A stretch of 6,668 nt of DNA, from contig JALUZN010000381.1 of NCBI GenBank assembly GCA_027011835.1, forward strand, positions 1-6,668, given 5' to 3'. The notes below the pieces were generated by a model. That model worked only from the letters and a program-made list of their open reading frames with translations. It was not told where the DNA came from and ran no database searches. Numbering within the stretch: the first letter of the stretch is position 1; each line of letters starts with the position of its first letter. Below are positions 1 to 6,587 of this stretch, one piece after another. The stretch comes from Draconibacterium sp. (GTDB lineage: Bacteria > Bacteroidota > Bacteroidia > Bacteroidales > Prolixibacteraceae). Position numbers and translations under genes: made by a program.

Positions 1-1
1 A

Positions 2-739
2 AATTATCTTGAAAGTTTTAAAGACGGGGACTTTTCAATACCCCAAAAAGGTTCAGCCCTGACTAAAAGAATTGAAGAAATAAAATCATTTATTTCAAAG
101 GAAGTTTATAAAAACTATAAAATGAGAAATACCTTAAGCAGAGTTGGTACTTTGGAGTTGGAGTCTTCAAAATCAGCTAAGGAATTTCTTGAAAGTAATT
201 CAGATTTGAAACAAACAGTTTATGGCGATTTATTGGAAAATGTTTTAGTTCCAAGGTCAGAAGCATTTGATAGCCTCTCACAAAGAGAATTACCCAAAAG
301 TGTTGTGTTCTTGGATGAAGAAGAACCAATCCAATTGTATTCTCAGTTAGTTGTTAAATTAAAAAATAAACCAGCTCTTATCGACTTTTGGGGGACTTGG
401 TGTGGTCCATGTAAATATCAGTTTCAATATACAGACTCTTTAAAAGTATTTCTTAATGAAAATGGAATTGAAATGATTTATGCTGCATATGAATATAAAT
501 CTGATAGAGAAAAATGGAAAAAAATAATAGCTGCATATGATTTAAAAGGTAAACATTTGATGATTGGCGAAATCTTTAAAAATGACTTGAAAAATTATGA
601 CGCAGAAATAACAGGATTTCCAACTATTATGCTAATTAATGACAAAGGGGAAATTGTTGAGTCACAGGCTTATTTGCCAAGTGATGGTGAGAAACTAATA
701 TCTCAAATTAAAGAAAAACTGATAAATAACTTGCACTAA
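2..739 (+). CDS. TlpA-like thioredoxin-fold protein, 5' end outside the window
   Basis: The reading frame is open from base 2 to the TAA at 737-739, so the gene probably begins upstream of the window. The ATG at 122 gives 205 residues, but that product has no signal peptide, and the 40 codons before it read as ordinary helical protein. Numbered from the ATG at 122, a charged helical region covers residues 1-80. A thioredoxin fold follows, with the redox motif WCGPCK at 93-98 after the strand ALIDFWGT, and the usual cis-proline site GFPT at 165-168. This arrangement of a helical N-terminal part and a C-terminal thioredoxin domain is typical of Bacteroidota TlpA/ResA-like proteins, which are exported and reduce or exchange disulfides in the periplasm. 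Export cannot be confirmed because the N-terminus is missing. The gene is AT-rich compared with the two genes downstream. The gap to the next chosen start is 56 bases with no clear terminator, so readthrough is possible. The fold call is firm; the substrate is unknown. Confidence 0.85.
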   Translation, partial: NYLESFKDGDFSIPQKGSALTKRIEEIKSFISKEVYKNYKMRNTLSRVGTLELESSKSAKEFLESNSDLKQTVYGDLLENVLVPRSEAFDSLSQRELPKSVVFLDEEEPIQLYSQLVVKLKNKPALIDFWGTWCGPCKYQFQYTDSLKVFLNENGIEMIYAAYEYKSDREKWKKIIAAYDLKGKHLMIGEIFKNDLKNYDAEITGFPTIMLINDKGEIVESQAYLPSDGEKLISQIKEKLINNLH

Positions 740-795
740 TAAAATGACATGTGGATTTAATGCGCAAATCGATAAATAAAACAGAACCAGTAATA

Positions 796-3276
796 ATGAG
801 AAATTTAGTTTCCTACTTAGCAGTAATTGCAATTTTGTTTTCGTGCCAAACAAGACCAACAGAATCAGAGAACCCAAAGCAGGTAAGCGGTATTTACCCA
901 CAACTTGCCTATTATAATGATGAAGGCGAATGTGGAACAGGAGCAGTAGTTCTGTGGGCCGACCGGCTTTGGGTTATTACTTACGGGCCACATAAACCAT
1001 TTGGTTCGTCGGACAAACTCTACGAAATTACGCCCGGGTTACAACAAATTGTTCGTCCTGAAAGTGTTGGTGGTACACCTGCCAACCGTATGATTCACAA
1101 AGAGAGTAACCAGCTGTTTATTGGTCCTTATGCAATCGATTCGGCACGAAATGTTCGCGTTATTCCTTTCTCGAAGATGCCCGGGCGATTAACCGGAAAT
1201 GCCCGTCATTTAACCGACCCGTCGCATAAAATCTACTATGCAACCATGGAAGAGGGTTTTTATGAAGTGGACGTAAAGACACTCGATGTAACCACACTTT
1301 ATAAAGATGGAAATGTGAAGCAAAATAACTCCGGCCATAACGATACCGATGTGAATCCTATAAATGCGACTCTTCCGGGAGCACACGGGAAAGGACTCTA
1401 TTCGGGGCAAGGAGTACTGGTTTTTTCAAACAACGGAGAAGCTTCTGAAAAAGCATTAACCGATTTCGATATTGAATCGGGGGTTTTGGCAGAATGGAAC
1501 GGGAAAGAGTGGAAAGTTGTTTGGCGCAACCAGTTTACCGAAATAACCGGTCCCGGAGGTATTTATGGAAATAAAAATCCCGAAACCGACCCGATTTGGG
1601 CAGTTGGTTGGGACAATAAATCGTTAATTCTTGCTGTTCGGAATCCCGAAACCGGATGGGATTTTTTTCGCCTCCCCAAAGCCAGTCACAGTTACGACGG
1701 TGCCCACGGTTGGAATACCGAGTGGCCACGAATACGCAATGTGGGAACAACGGAGAAACCTGATTATTTAATGACCATGCACGGAATGTTTTGGCATTTC
1801 CCGGAGAGTTTTACGGCCGATAAGAGTGCAGGAATCAGGCCTCGTTCGGCTTATTTAAAGGTAATTGGCGATTTTGCCCGTTGGCACAATCAATTGGTTT
1901 TTGGTTGCGACGATTCGGCAAAAAAGGAGTTTCTTAATAAACGCAAGCAAAAAGGAAATATTGAAGGACCGGGACAGTCGAATTCGAATTTGTGGTTTAC
2001 TTCGCCCGAAAAACCCGATGAACTGGGACCAACTACTGCAAGTGGTTCTGTTTGGTTAAACGAAAATGTTAAGGCCACTGAAGTTTCCGAGCCATTTTTA
2101 TTTGCAGGCTGGCCGGTGCGCTCTGCCTGGGTTCGGAACGGAGGCGAAAAAGATGCCGCTTTTGTTTTCGAGGTCGATAAAAATGGAACCCAAAAATGGG
2201 AGGTTCTAAAAACGGTAGCGATAAAAGCCGGTGCTGCCGCAAATATTGAGTTTCCTGCCGACGAAATTGGAGAGTGGATTCGGGTAAAAGCATTAAATAA
2301 AACGGTTGCAACAATAAGTTTTAATTTTACAGGAGACGAAAAGAGGGTGACAAATCCTGATGCAATTTTTACTGGATTAGCAAAAGTAAACAGCGACAAT
2401 TCGGTTGGCGGATTACTGTACGGATTGGGCGATAATCGTCGTGCATTGGGGATTTCGGCGATAAATTTTGAAAAAGGACAGGAAAAGGAAACCCGTTACT
2501 ACGAACTGGATGCCAATTTAAATTTGGTTGCAAAAAACGATTCAAAGACAAACACATTCATAAAAAAGAAGTTTGCAATTCCCGAAAATGTAGTAGAAAT
2601 AGGGGAGTCATCGGTTTTAATCATCGACGATAAAAACCGCAGGTGGAGACTTCCTCTCGGAGATAATTTGTTTAAAAAACTTACAGACAAAGCACAATTG
2701 CGAATATGCCGGGAAGTGGCAACCGAGCGCGATTTGTTAAATTGCTCTGGTACGTTTTACGAACTGCCTGCCGAAAATGCCGATGGCTTTGCCAAAATCA
2801 GACCGGTGGCATCGCACAGTTTCAGAATTCACGATTATGCATCGTATCGCGGTATGCTGGTGATGACAGGCATCAATCCGGAAACAAAAGCAGGCGAACA
2901 TATTGTCCGTTCTGCCGATGGAAAAGCTGCCGTTTGGGTAGGTGCTATCGACGATTTATGGAAAATGGGAAAACCAACCGGACACGGTGGTCCGTGGAAA
3001 AATTCACAGGTAAAAGCAGGCGAACCGTCCGACCCGTATTTAATAGGTTTTTACGATAAAAAATCGCTTAGGATTTCGCATAAATCAACCCGGCCGGTAA
3101 CATTTAGTATTGAGGTGGAACCAATTGGGCACGGGCCGTGGATGTTGTACAAGAAAGTTGTTGTAGCACCGGGAGATGTTTTTAAATTTGATTTTCCGGA
3201 ATATTTCGAAGCTCGCTGGATACGTTTTGTTGCCGATAAAGATTGTAATGCTACAGCATTTCTTGAATATAAATAG
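796..3276 (+). CDS. Large exported lipoprotein with internally duplicated beta-rich domains, function unknown
   Basis: I chose the ATG at 796 because it places a lipoprotein signal at the very N-terminus: MRNLV, a hydrophobic stretch, then LFSC with the lipidated cysteine at 17. The frame is open back to a GTG at 751 and an ATG at 760, but those add a polar leader in front of the signal. The product has 826 residues. Residues 35-270 are rich in short strands and turns (for example GFYEVDVKT and GVLAEWNGKEW), which suggests beta-propeller blades. Residues 274-513 and 603-826 are diverged copies of each other. Shared landmarks are RLP, a G-F-aromatic-x-x-P turn, IRP, I-x-D-aromatic-A, LW, W-x-N-x-x-VKA and, near each end, WIR followed by A-x5-AT. 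I see no recognised catalytic motif. It lies upstream of an FAD-dependent lipoprotein in the same orientation, so a shared extracytoplasmic role, perhaps on a carbohydrate, is plausible. It could be a binding protein or an unrecognised enzyme; I cannot name the family. Confidence 0.85.
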   Translation: MRNLVSYLAVIAILFSCQTRPTESENPKQVSGIYPQLAYYNDEGECGTGAVVLWADRLWVITYGPHKPFGSSDKLYEITPGLQQIVRPESVGGTPANRMIHKESNQLFIGPYAIDSARNVRVIPFSKMPGRLTGNARHLTDPSHKIYYATMEEGFYEVDVKTLDVTTLYKDGNVKQNNSGHNDTDVNPINATLPGAHGKGLYSGQGVLVFSNNGEASEKALTDFDIESGVLAEWNGKEWKVVWRNQFTEITGPGGIYGNKNPETDPIWAVGWDNKSLILAVRNPETGWDFFRLPKASHSYDGAHGWNTEWPRIRNVGTTEKPDYLMTMHGMFWHFPESFTADKSAGIRPRSAYLKVIGDFARWHNQLVFGCDDSAKKEFLNKRKQKGNIEGPGQSNSNLWFTSPEKPDELGPTTASGSVWLNENVKATEVSEPFLFAGWPVRSAWVRNGGEKDAAFVFEVDKNGTQKWEVLKTVAIKAGAAANIEFPADEIGEWIRVKALNKTVATISFNFTGDEKRVTNPDAIFTGLAKVNSDNSVGGLLYGLGDNRRALGISAINFEKGQEKETRYYELDANLNLVAKNDSKTNTFIKKKFAIPENVVEIGESSVLIIDDKNRRWRLPLGDNLFKKLTDKAQLRICREVATERDLLNCSGTFYELPAENADGFAKIRPVASHSFRIHDYASYRGMLVMTGINPETKAGEHIVRSADGKAAVWVGAIDDLWKMGKPTGHGGPWKNSQVKAGEPSDPYLIGFYDKKSLRISHKSTRPVTFSIEVEPIGHGPWMLYKKVVVAPGDVFKFDFPEYFEARWIRFVADKDCNATAFLEYK

Positions 3277-3316
3277 TTGTTGCCGGAAATTAGTAATTGA
3301 ATGCAAAGGAAAATAA

Positions 3317-3341
3317 ATAAGAAAAAAGAGTTTTCTCTTAT
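3317..3341 (+). terminator. Possible weak hairpin terminator after the 826-residue lipoprotein gene
   Basis: ATAAGA (3317-3322) can pair with TCTTAT (3336-3341). Inside that, after an A/C mismatch, AAAA (3324-3327) pairs with TTTT (3331-3334) around a GAG loop. That makes about ten pairs, nearly all A-T, starting 40 bases after the stop codon. The sequence after it is T-rich but has no clean T run, so termination is only a possibility. Confidence 0.25.
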
Positions 3342-3368
3342 ATCGATATTTATTGTCTTTAGTCTTTT

Positions 3369-3383
3369 ATTTTGAATCAAAAT
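3369..3383. promoter_or_regulatory. 15-base odd palindrome, candidate operator
   Basis: ATTTTGA (3369-3375) and TCAAAAT (3377-3383) are perfect 7-base inverted arms around a single A. The site lies 115 bases before the flavoprotein start, where an operator or regulator site could sit. AT-rich sequence produces such palindromes fairly easily, and no regulator gene is visible, so the functional call is weak. Confidence 0.25.
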
Positions 3384-3450
3384 TCTCAACATGAAACATT
3401 CACGATAAAAATATTTCACACACAGAAGCATGATTATGTTAACACTATTT

Positions 3451-3485
3451 TGTCTTGTGTCTTGATTCTTGTATCTTGATTCTAA
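3451..3485 (+). repeat. Degenerate 7-base tandem repeat array upstream of the flavoprotein gene
   Basis: Five consecutive heptamers can be read without gaps: TGTCTTG, TGTCTTG, ATTCTTG, TATCTTG and ATTCTAA. Four of the five end in TCTTG and the last is degenerate. The array ends 13 bases before the ATG at 3499, so it would lie in the 5' leader or overlap the promoter. Because 7 is not a multiple of 3 and the array is outside the coding region, copy changes would alter leader length or promoter spacing rather than the protein. The copies have already diverged, which argues against very active slippage. Confidence 0.7.
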
Positions 3486-3498
3486 ATTTTAAACAGAT

Positions 3499-5355
3499 AT
3501 GAAAACAATATATCTTCTTTTTATCTCTTTTCTTTTCATCTCGTGCGCTCAACAAAAGCAAAAAACCATTTTTGTTGAAGCCGAAAGTTTTAAGAATACG
3601 GGTGGTTGGGTAATCGACCAGCAGTTTATGGATGTTATGGGTTCGCCGTATTTAATGGCACACGGACTGGGAACTCCGGTTAAAGATGCAACAATTACGG
3701 TTCAATTCGAAAAGCCGGGTAAGTACTACCTGTTTGTTCGTACACGGAATTGGGCGGCACAATGGTCGAAAGCCGATGCGCCGGGTAAATTTCAGGTAAT
3801 TATAAATAACAAACCTGTTAATTGTATTTTTGGAACAGAAGAGAGAAATTGGGCGTGGCAAAGTGGAGGCGAAATAACCATTTCAAAAAAAGAAAACCAA
3901 TTGGCATTGCACGATTTAACCGGATTTAACGGCCGCTGCGATGCAATTATTTTTACTACCGACCCTGATTTTGTTCCTTCAAATAACTTTAAAGATTTCG
4001 ATGCTTACCGCACAAAAAAGCAACTTGCGGCCAGAGAACCCAAAATAGCAGGCGAGTTCGATTTTGTTGTAATTGGCGGAGGAATGGCCGGAACGTGTGC
4101 GGCAATTTCGGCTGCCCGATTGGGGGTAAAAGTTGCGCTTATTCAGAATCGCCCGGTTTTAGGTGGTAACAACAGTTCCGAAGTACGGGTACATTTGGGA
4201 GCGAGAATTAATCAGGAACCTTATCCGGCACTCGGAAATCTAGTGAACGAAATTGGTCCGGTTCGCGGAGGAAATGCTGAGCCGAAAGCGTACTACGAGG
4301 ACAATAAAAAGCTAAATGCGGTTTTGGCCGAAAAGAATATTTCACTTTTTTTGAATTACAATGCCAACAAAGTAGTTGCCAAAGAGAACGAGATAAAATC
4401 GGTTATTGCCGAAAACATAAAAACCGGAGAGCGGCTTGTTTTTAAAGCACCGCTTTTTGCCGATTGCACCGGCGATGGCACAATTGGTGCGTTGGCAGGA
4501 GCAGAATATATGACCGGGCGCGAAAGTTCGGCAACCTTTGGAGAAAACACGGCCCCCGAAAAGGCTGATAGTTTAACAATGGGAGCGTCGGTACAGTGGT
4601 TTGCCGAAACGAAACCGGATGCGGTAAAGTTCCCCGATATAAAATGGGGGTTGCCGTGGAACGAAAAAAAGGCCGAAGCAATTACACGGGGCGACTGGAA
4701 TTGGGAAACGGGAATGGGACTCGATATGACAAAAGATTTTGAACAGGTTCGCGATTACGGCCTGCTGGTGGTCTTTTCTAACTGGTCGTTTGTGAAAAAT
4801 CATTTGGCAGAAAAAGAGAAATTTGCCAACGAAGCGTTAAAATGGGTGGCGTACATTGCCGGAAAACGCGAGTCGCGCCGGCTGATTGGCGATTATATTA
4901 TGGTTGAACAGGATTTAACTGAACGACGAATTTATGCCGACGGAACAGCGCCAACTACCTGGTCTATCGACCTGCATTATCCCGACCCGGAGAATGTGGA
5001 ACTCTTTCCTGATGCTCCTTTTAAATCGATTGCCAAACACATTGTTATTTATCCGTACCCAATTCCGTTTCGTTGTTTGTATTCGAAAAATATTAATAAC
5101 CTGATGATGGCCGGCCGCGACATCAGTGTTTCGCACGTAGCGTTGGGTACAGTGCGGTTAATGCGTACTGCCGGAATGATGGGCGAAGTAATTGGAATGG
5201 CCGCCGCTGTTTGTAAAAACGAAAAAACCAATCCTCGCGGCGTGTATAAAAACCATTTTGCCGAAATGGAGAAGCTGATGGATAAAGGTGTTGGAAAACC
5301 TGACTTACCCAAAACTCAAACCTATAATCTTGGGGGAACGCTTTTAAAAGAGTAG
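3499..5355 (+). CDS. Exported FAD-dependent oxidoreductase lipoprotein with N-terminal beta-sandwich-like module
   Basis: The ATG at 3499 begins directly with a lipoprotein signal, MKTIYLLF, a hydrophobic core and FISC with the lipidated cysteine at 16, so the start is well supported. Residues 24-155 form a separate module (starting FVEAESF, with YYLFVRTRNW near 76-85 and a closing DAIIFTTD) that resembles carbohydrate-binding or golvesin-type sandwich domains. From about 186 the protein matches the FAD-dependent oxidoreductase family PF12831. It has a dinucleotide-binding strand and GGGMAG at 193-198, LGGNNSSEVRVHLG at 221-234, ADCTGDG at 321-327, GKRESRRLIGDY at 455-466, WSIDLH at 488-493 and a C-terminal FAD-contact region around MAGRDIS (537-543). 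Length and motifs look complete. There is no twin-arginine motif, so export appears Sec-dependent. Family members are often found beside carbohydrate-degradation genes, but the reaction here is unknown. A role in oxidising a sugar or polysaccharide is inference. The adjacent 826-residue lipoprotein is the likeliest partner. Confidence 0.9.
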   Translation: MKTIYLLFISFLFISCAQQKQKTIFVEAESFKNTGGWVIDQQFMDVMGSPYLMAHGLGTPVKDATITVQFEKPGKYYLFVRTRNWAAQWSKADAPGKFQVIINNKPVNCIFGTEERNWAWQSGGEITISKKENQLALHDLTGFNGRCDAIIFTTDPDFVPSNNFKDFDAYRTKKQLAAREPKIAGEFDFVVIGGGMAGTCAAISAARLGVKVALIQNRPVLGGNNSSEVRVHLGARINQEPYPALGNLVNEIGPVRGGNAEPKAYYEDNKKLNAVLAEKNISLFLNYNANKVVAKENEIKSVIAENIKTGERLVFKAPLFADCTGDGTIGALAGAEYMTGRESSATFGENTAPEKADSLTMGASVQWFAETKPDAVKFPDIKWGLPWNEKKAEAITRGDWNWETGMGLDMTKDFEQVRDYGLLVVFSNWSFVKNHLAEKEKFANEALKWVAYIAGKRESRRLIGDYIMVEQDLTERRIYADGTAPTTWSIDLHYPDPENVELFPDAPFKSIAKHIVIYPYPIPFRCLYSKNINNLMMAGRDISVSHVALGTVRLMRTAGMMGEVIGMAAAVCKNEKTNPRGVYKNHFAEMEKLMDKGVGKPDLPKTQTYNLGGTLLKE

Positions 5356-5391
5356 ATTGATTTAAGGGTAAGTTTTATCTCTTTTGTTTTT
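5346..5391 (+). terminator. Possible terminator after the flavoprotein gene
   Basis: AAAAGAG (5346-5352) overlaps the last codons and stop of the flavoprotein gene and is complementary to CTCTTTT (5379-5385). G and a run of T follow the second arm. The loop is long at 26 bases and the stem is only 7 pairs, so this is a weak candidate. The 54-base gap separates convergent genes, where some terminator is expected for both strands. Read on the minus strand the stem is not followed by a T run. Confidence 0.25.
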
Positions 5392-5409
5392 CCTTCGCCT
5401 GTTTCTCTT

Positions 5410-6516
5410 CTATTTTTGCAAGAAAATATCGGCAATATCGAAAACTGGAGTTTCGTCTAAATCAACTCCCAAATTTGTAACGGTGGCAATAATAAGTTTC
5501 TCTTTCGGATACATTAAAATAGATGCTCCTCCTCCGGTTACTTTGCTTGCTCGCCCGTAAATTGTGTCGCCCGATTTGGTTTTTATTAAAAACCAACCGT
5601 GGGTCTGTTTCGATGGAGTTTTATTGTAGAGAGGAATCGGTTTAAACATCTCTTGTTTTGCTTTTTCAGAAAGGAAATCGGAGGATATGATGGCATTGCC
5701 CAGTTTTACCAAATCTTCGGCATTCGACAGTATTCCTCGCGATGGGGCGCAAAAGCGTAAATCGCGGTGAGTTGCCGGCGTAATGTTTTCCACAATGTTA
5801 TTTTCAAAAAAGTTTGTTCTTCCGTTTATTGTTCTATATGGATCGTCGGTTGTGGTATTGGTTAGTTTAAGCGTATCGGTTAAATAGTTTTTTATAATTT
5901 TGGTAAACCTTTCCTTTGTAACTTTCTCCATAATTGCACCAAGTAGATTATAGTTAAACATACTTCGTGATTGATAGAGCCGGGGAGGAGAGAGTAACGA
6001 ATCGTTTTTAAATTTATTGAGTCCACTTTGAATTGAGATATTCGATTTCCAGTTCTCTTCTTCGCTCAGTCGTTCTTCACGTATCCCCGAGCAATTATAA
6101 GCTAAATCTTTAAGTGTTATTTTATACTTTTTTTTGGGGAAGTCGGGGAGGTAGTGCCAAATTGTTGAGTCGGGGTTCAATAGTCCGTTGTCGACCATTT
6201 TCATATATATTAGCGATGTGTAAAGTTCGGAAAGCTCCCCGATTCTGAATTTTGTTTTGCGCGTTGCATCAACATTTAAATCTTTCGATGCCAGCCCCAT
6301 TGCTTCAGAGTAAATTATTTTTCCATTTTTCGAAACAGCAATTGCGGCACCCGGAACATAGTTTATGGTAACATAGTAAAACATTTTTTTTCGCGCCTCT
6401 TTAATCTCTTTAACGTATTGCTTGTTGTAACTGATTTTGTCTGTTTCCGTAGTATGGCAACTTGTAAAAACCACTATTAAACTAAGAAAAAGCAGAATTT
6501 GAATTCCTTTTTTCAT
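5410..6516 (-). CDS. Lipoprotein of the serine beta-lactamase/PBP fold lacking the catalytic serine and lysine
   Basis: The 368-residue product starts with a lipoprotein signal (MKKGIQ, a hydrophobic core, FTSC with cysteine 20). The rest matches the class C beta-lactamase-like family PF00144. PGAAIAVSKNGKIIYSEAMG (55-74) is the usual first strand pair. KFRIGELSELYTS (89-101) occupies the active-site helix, NCSG (141-144) the usual HTSG turn, and YNLLGAIMEKV (189-199) the helix after the YxN motif. ASILMYPKEKLIIATVTNLG (331-350) forms the last strands. The active site is not conserved. At the SxxK position the sequence reads E94-L-S-E97, so the nucleophile and general base are both glutamate. 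The YSN position reads RSM (184-186), and the last motif reads KVTGGG (325-330). The frame is intact with no stops or shifts, so this looks like a maintained non-catalytic homologue, perhaps a binding or scaffold protein in the envelope. It is convergent with the flavoprotein gene and more AT-rich. The fold is well supported; loss of activity is inferred from motifs. Confidence 0.88.
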   Translation of the reverse strand: MKKGIQILLFLSLIVVFTSCHTTETDKISYNKQYVKEIKEARKKMFYYVTINYVPGAAIAVSKNGKIIYSEAMGLASKDLNVDATRKTKFRIGELSELYTSLIYMKMVDNGLLNPDSTIWHYLPDFPKKKYKITLKDLAYNCSGIREERLSEEENWKSNISIQSGLNKFKNDSLLSPPRLYQSRSMFNYNLLGAIMEKVTKERFTKIIKNYLTDTLKLTNTTTDDPYRTINGRTNFFENNIVENITPATHRDLRFCAPSRGILSNAEDLVKLGNAIISSDFLSEKAKQEMFKPIPLYNKTPSKQTHGWFLIKTKSGDTIYGRASKVTGGGASILMYPKEKLIIATVTNLGVDLDETPVFDIADIFLQK

Positions 6517-6587
6517 TTTAAATTCGTTTTAAAAAATGTTTGATTTATACCAAGTTAACCTCGTATTGCCGCATTGAATTTATTCTT

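Larger units (their letters stand above)
3277..3498. other. 222-base intergenic region between the two lipoprotein genes
   Basis: This is the longest non-coding gap between genes in the window. In order it contains a weak A/T-rich hairpin at 3317-3341, a 15-base odd palindrome at 3369-3383 and a 7-base repeat array at 3451-3485. Two stretches, 3368-3374 and 3446-3452, read TATTTTG. This resembles the Bacteroidota -7 element (TAnnTTTG) but is one base short, and I see no well-spaced -33 element, so no promoter is called. The gap is long enough for the flavoprotein gene to have its own promoter. Frames reading into this region on either strand look spurious. Confidence 0.6.

Noticed and set aside
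398..415. WCGPCK gene as part of the flavoprotein system
   Set aside because: Adjacency alone is weak; composition differs and thioredoxin-fold proteins are abundant in Bacteroidota.
751..795. Upstream starts for the 826-residue lipoprotein (GTG at 751, ATG at 760)
   Set aside because: They put a 12 to 15 residue polar leader before a clean lipoprotein signal, and no ribosome binding site favours them.
1890..2399. 169-codon minus-strand open frame inside the large lipoprotein gene
   Set aside because: It is fully antisense to a strongly supported gene, and its composition mirrors the complementary codons with no recognisable domain.
3340..3349. Perfect 10-base palindrome ATATCGATAT
   Set aside because: Several 10-base palindromes are expected by chance in a window of this size.
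3051..3431. 126-codon minus-strand open frame spanning the end of the large gene and the intergenic gap
   Set aside because: Mostly antisense to the conserved C-terminal repeat; the remainder is AT-rich sequence with no protein-like pattern.
3430..3465. Small upstream open frame (ATG at 3430, TGA at 3463) before the flavoprotein gene
   Set aside because: Eleven codons, no initiation signal, and its end lies inside the 7-base repeats; easily explained by chance.
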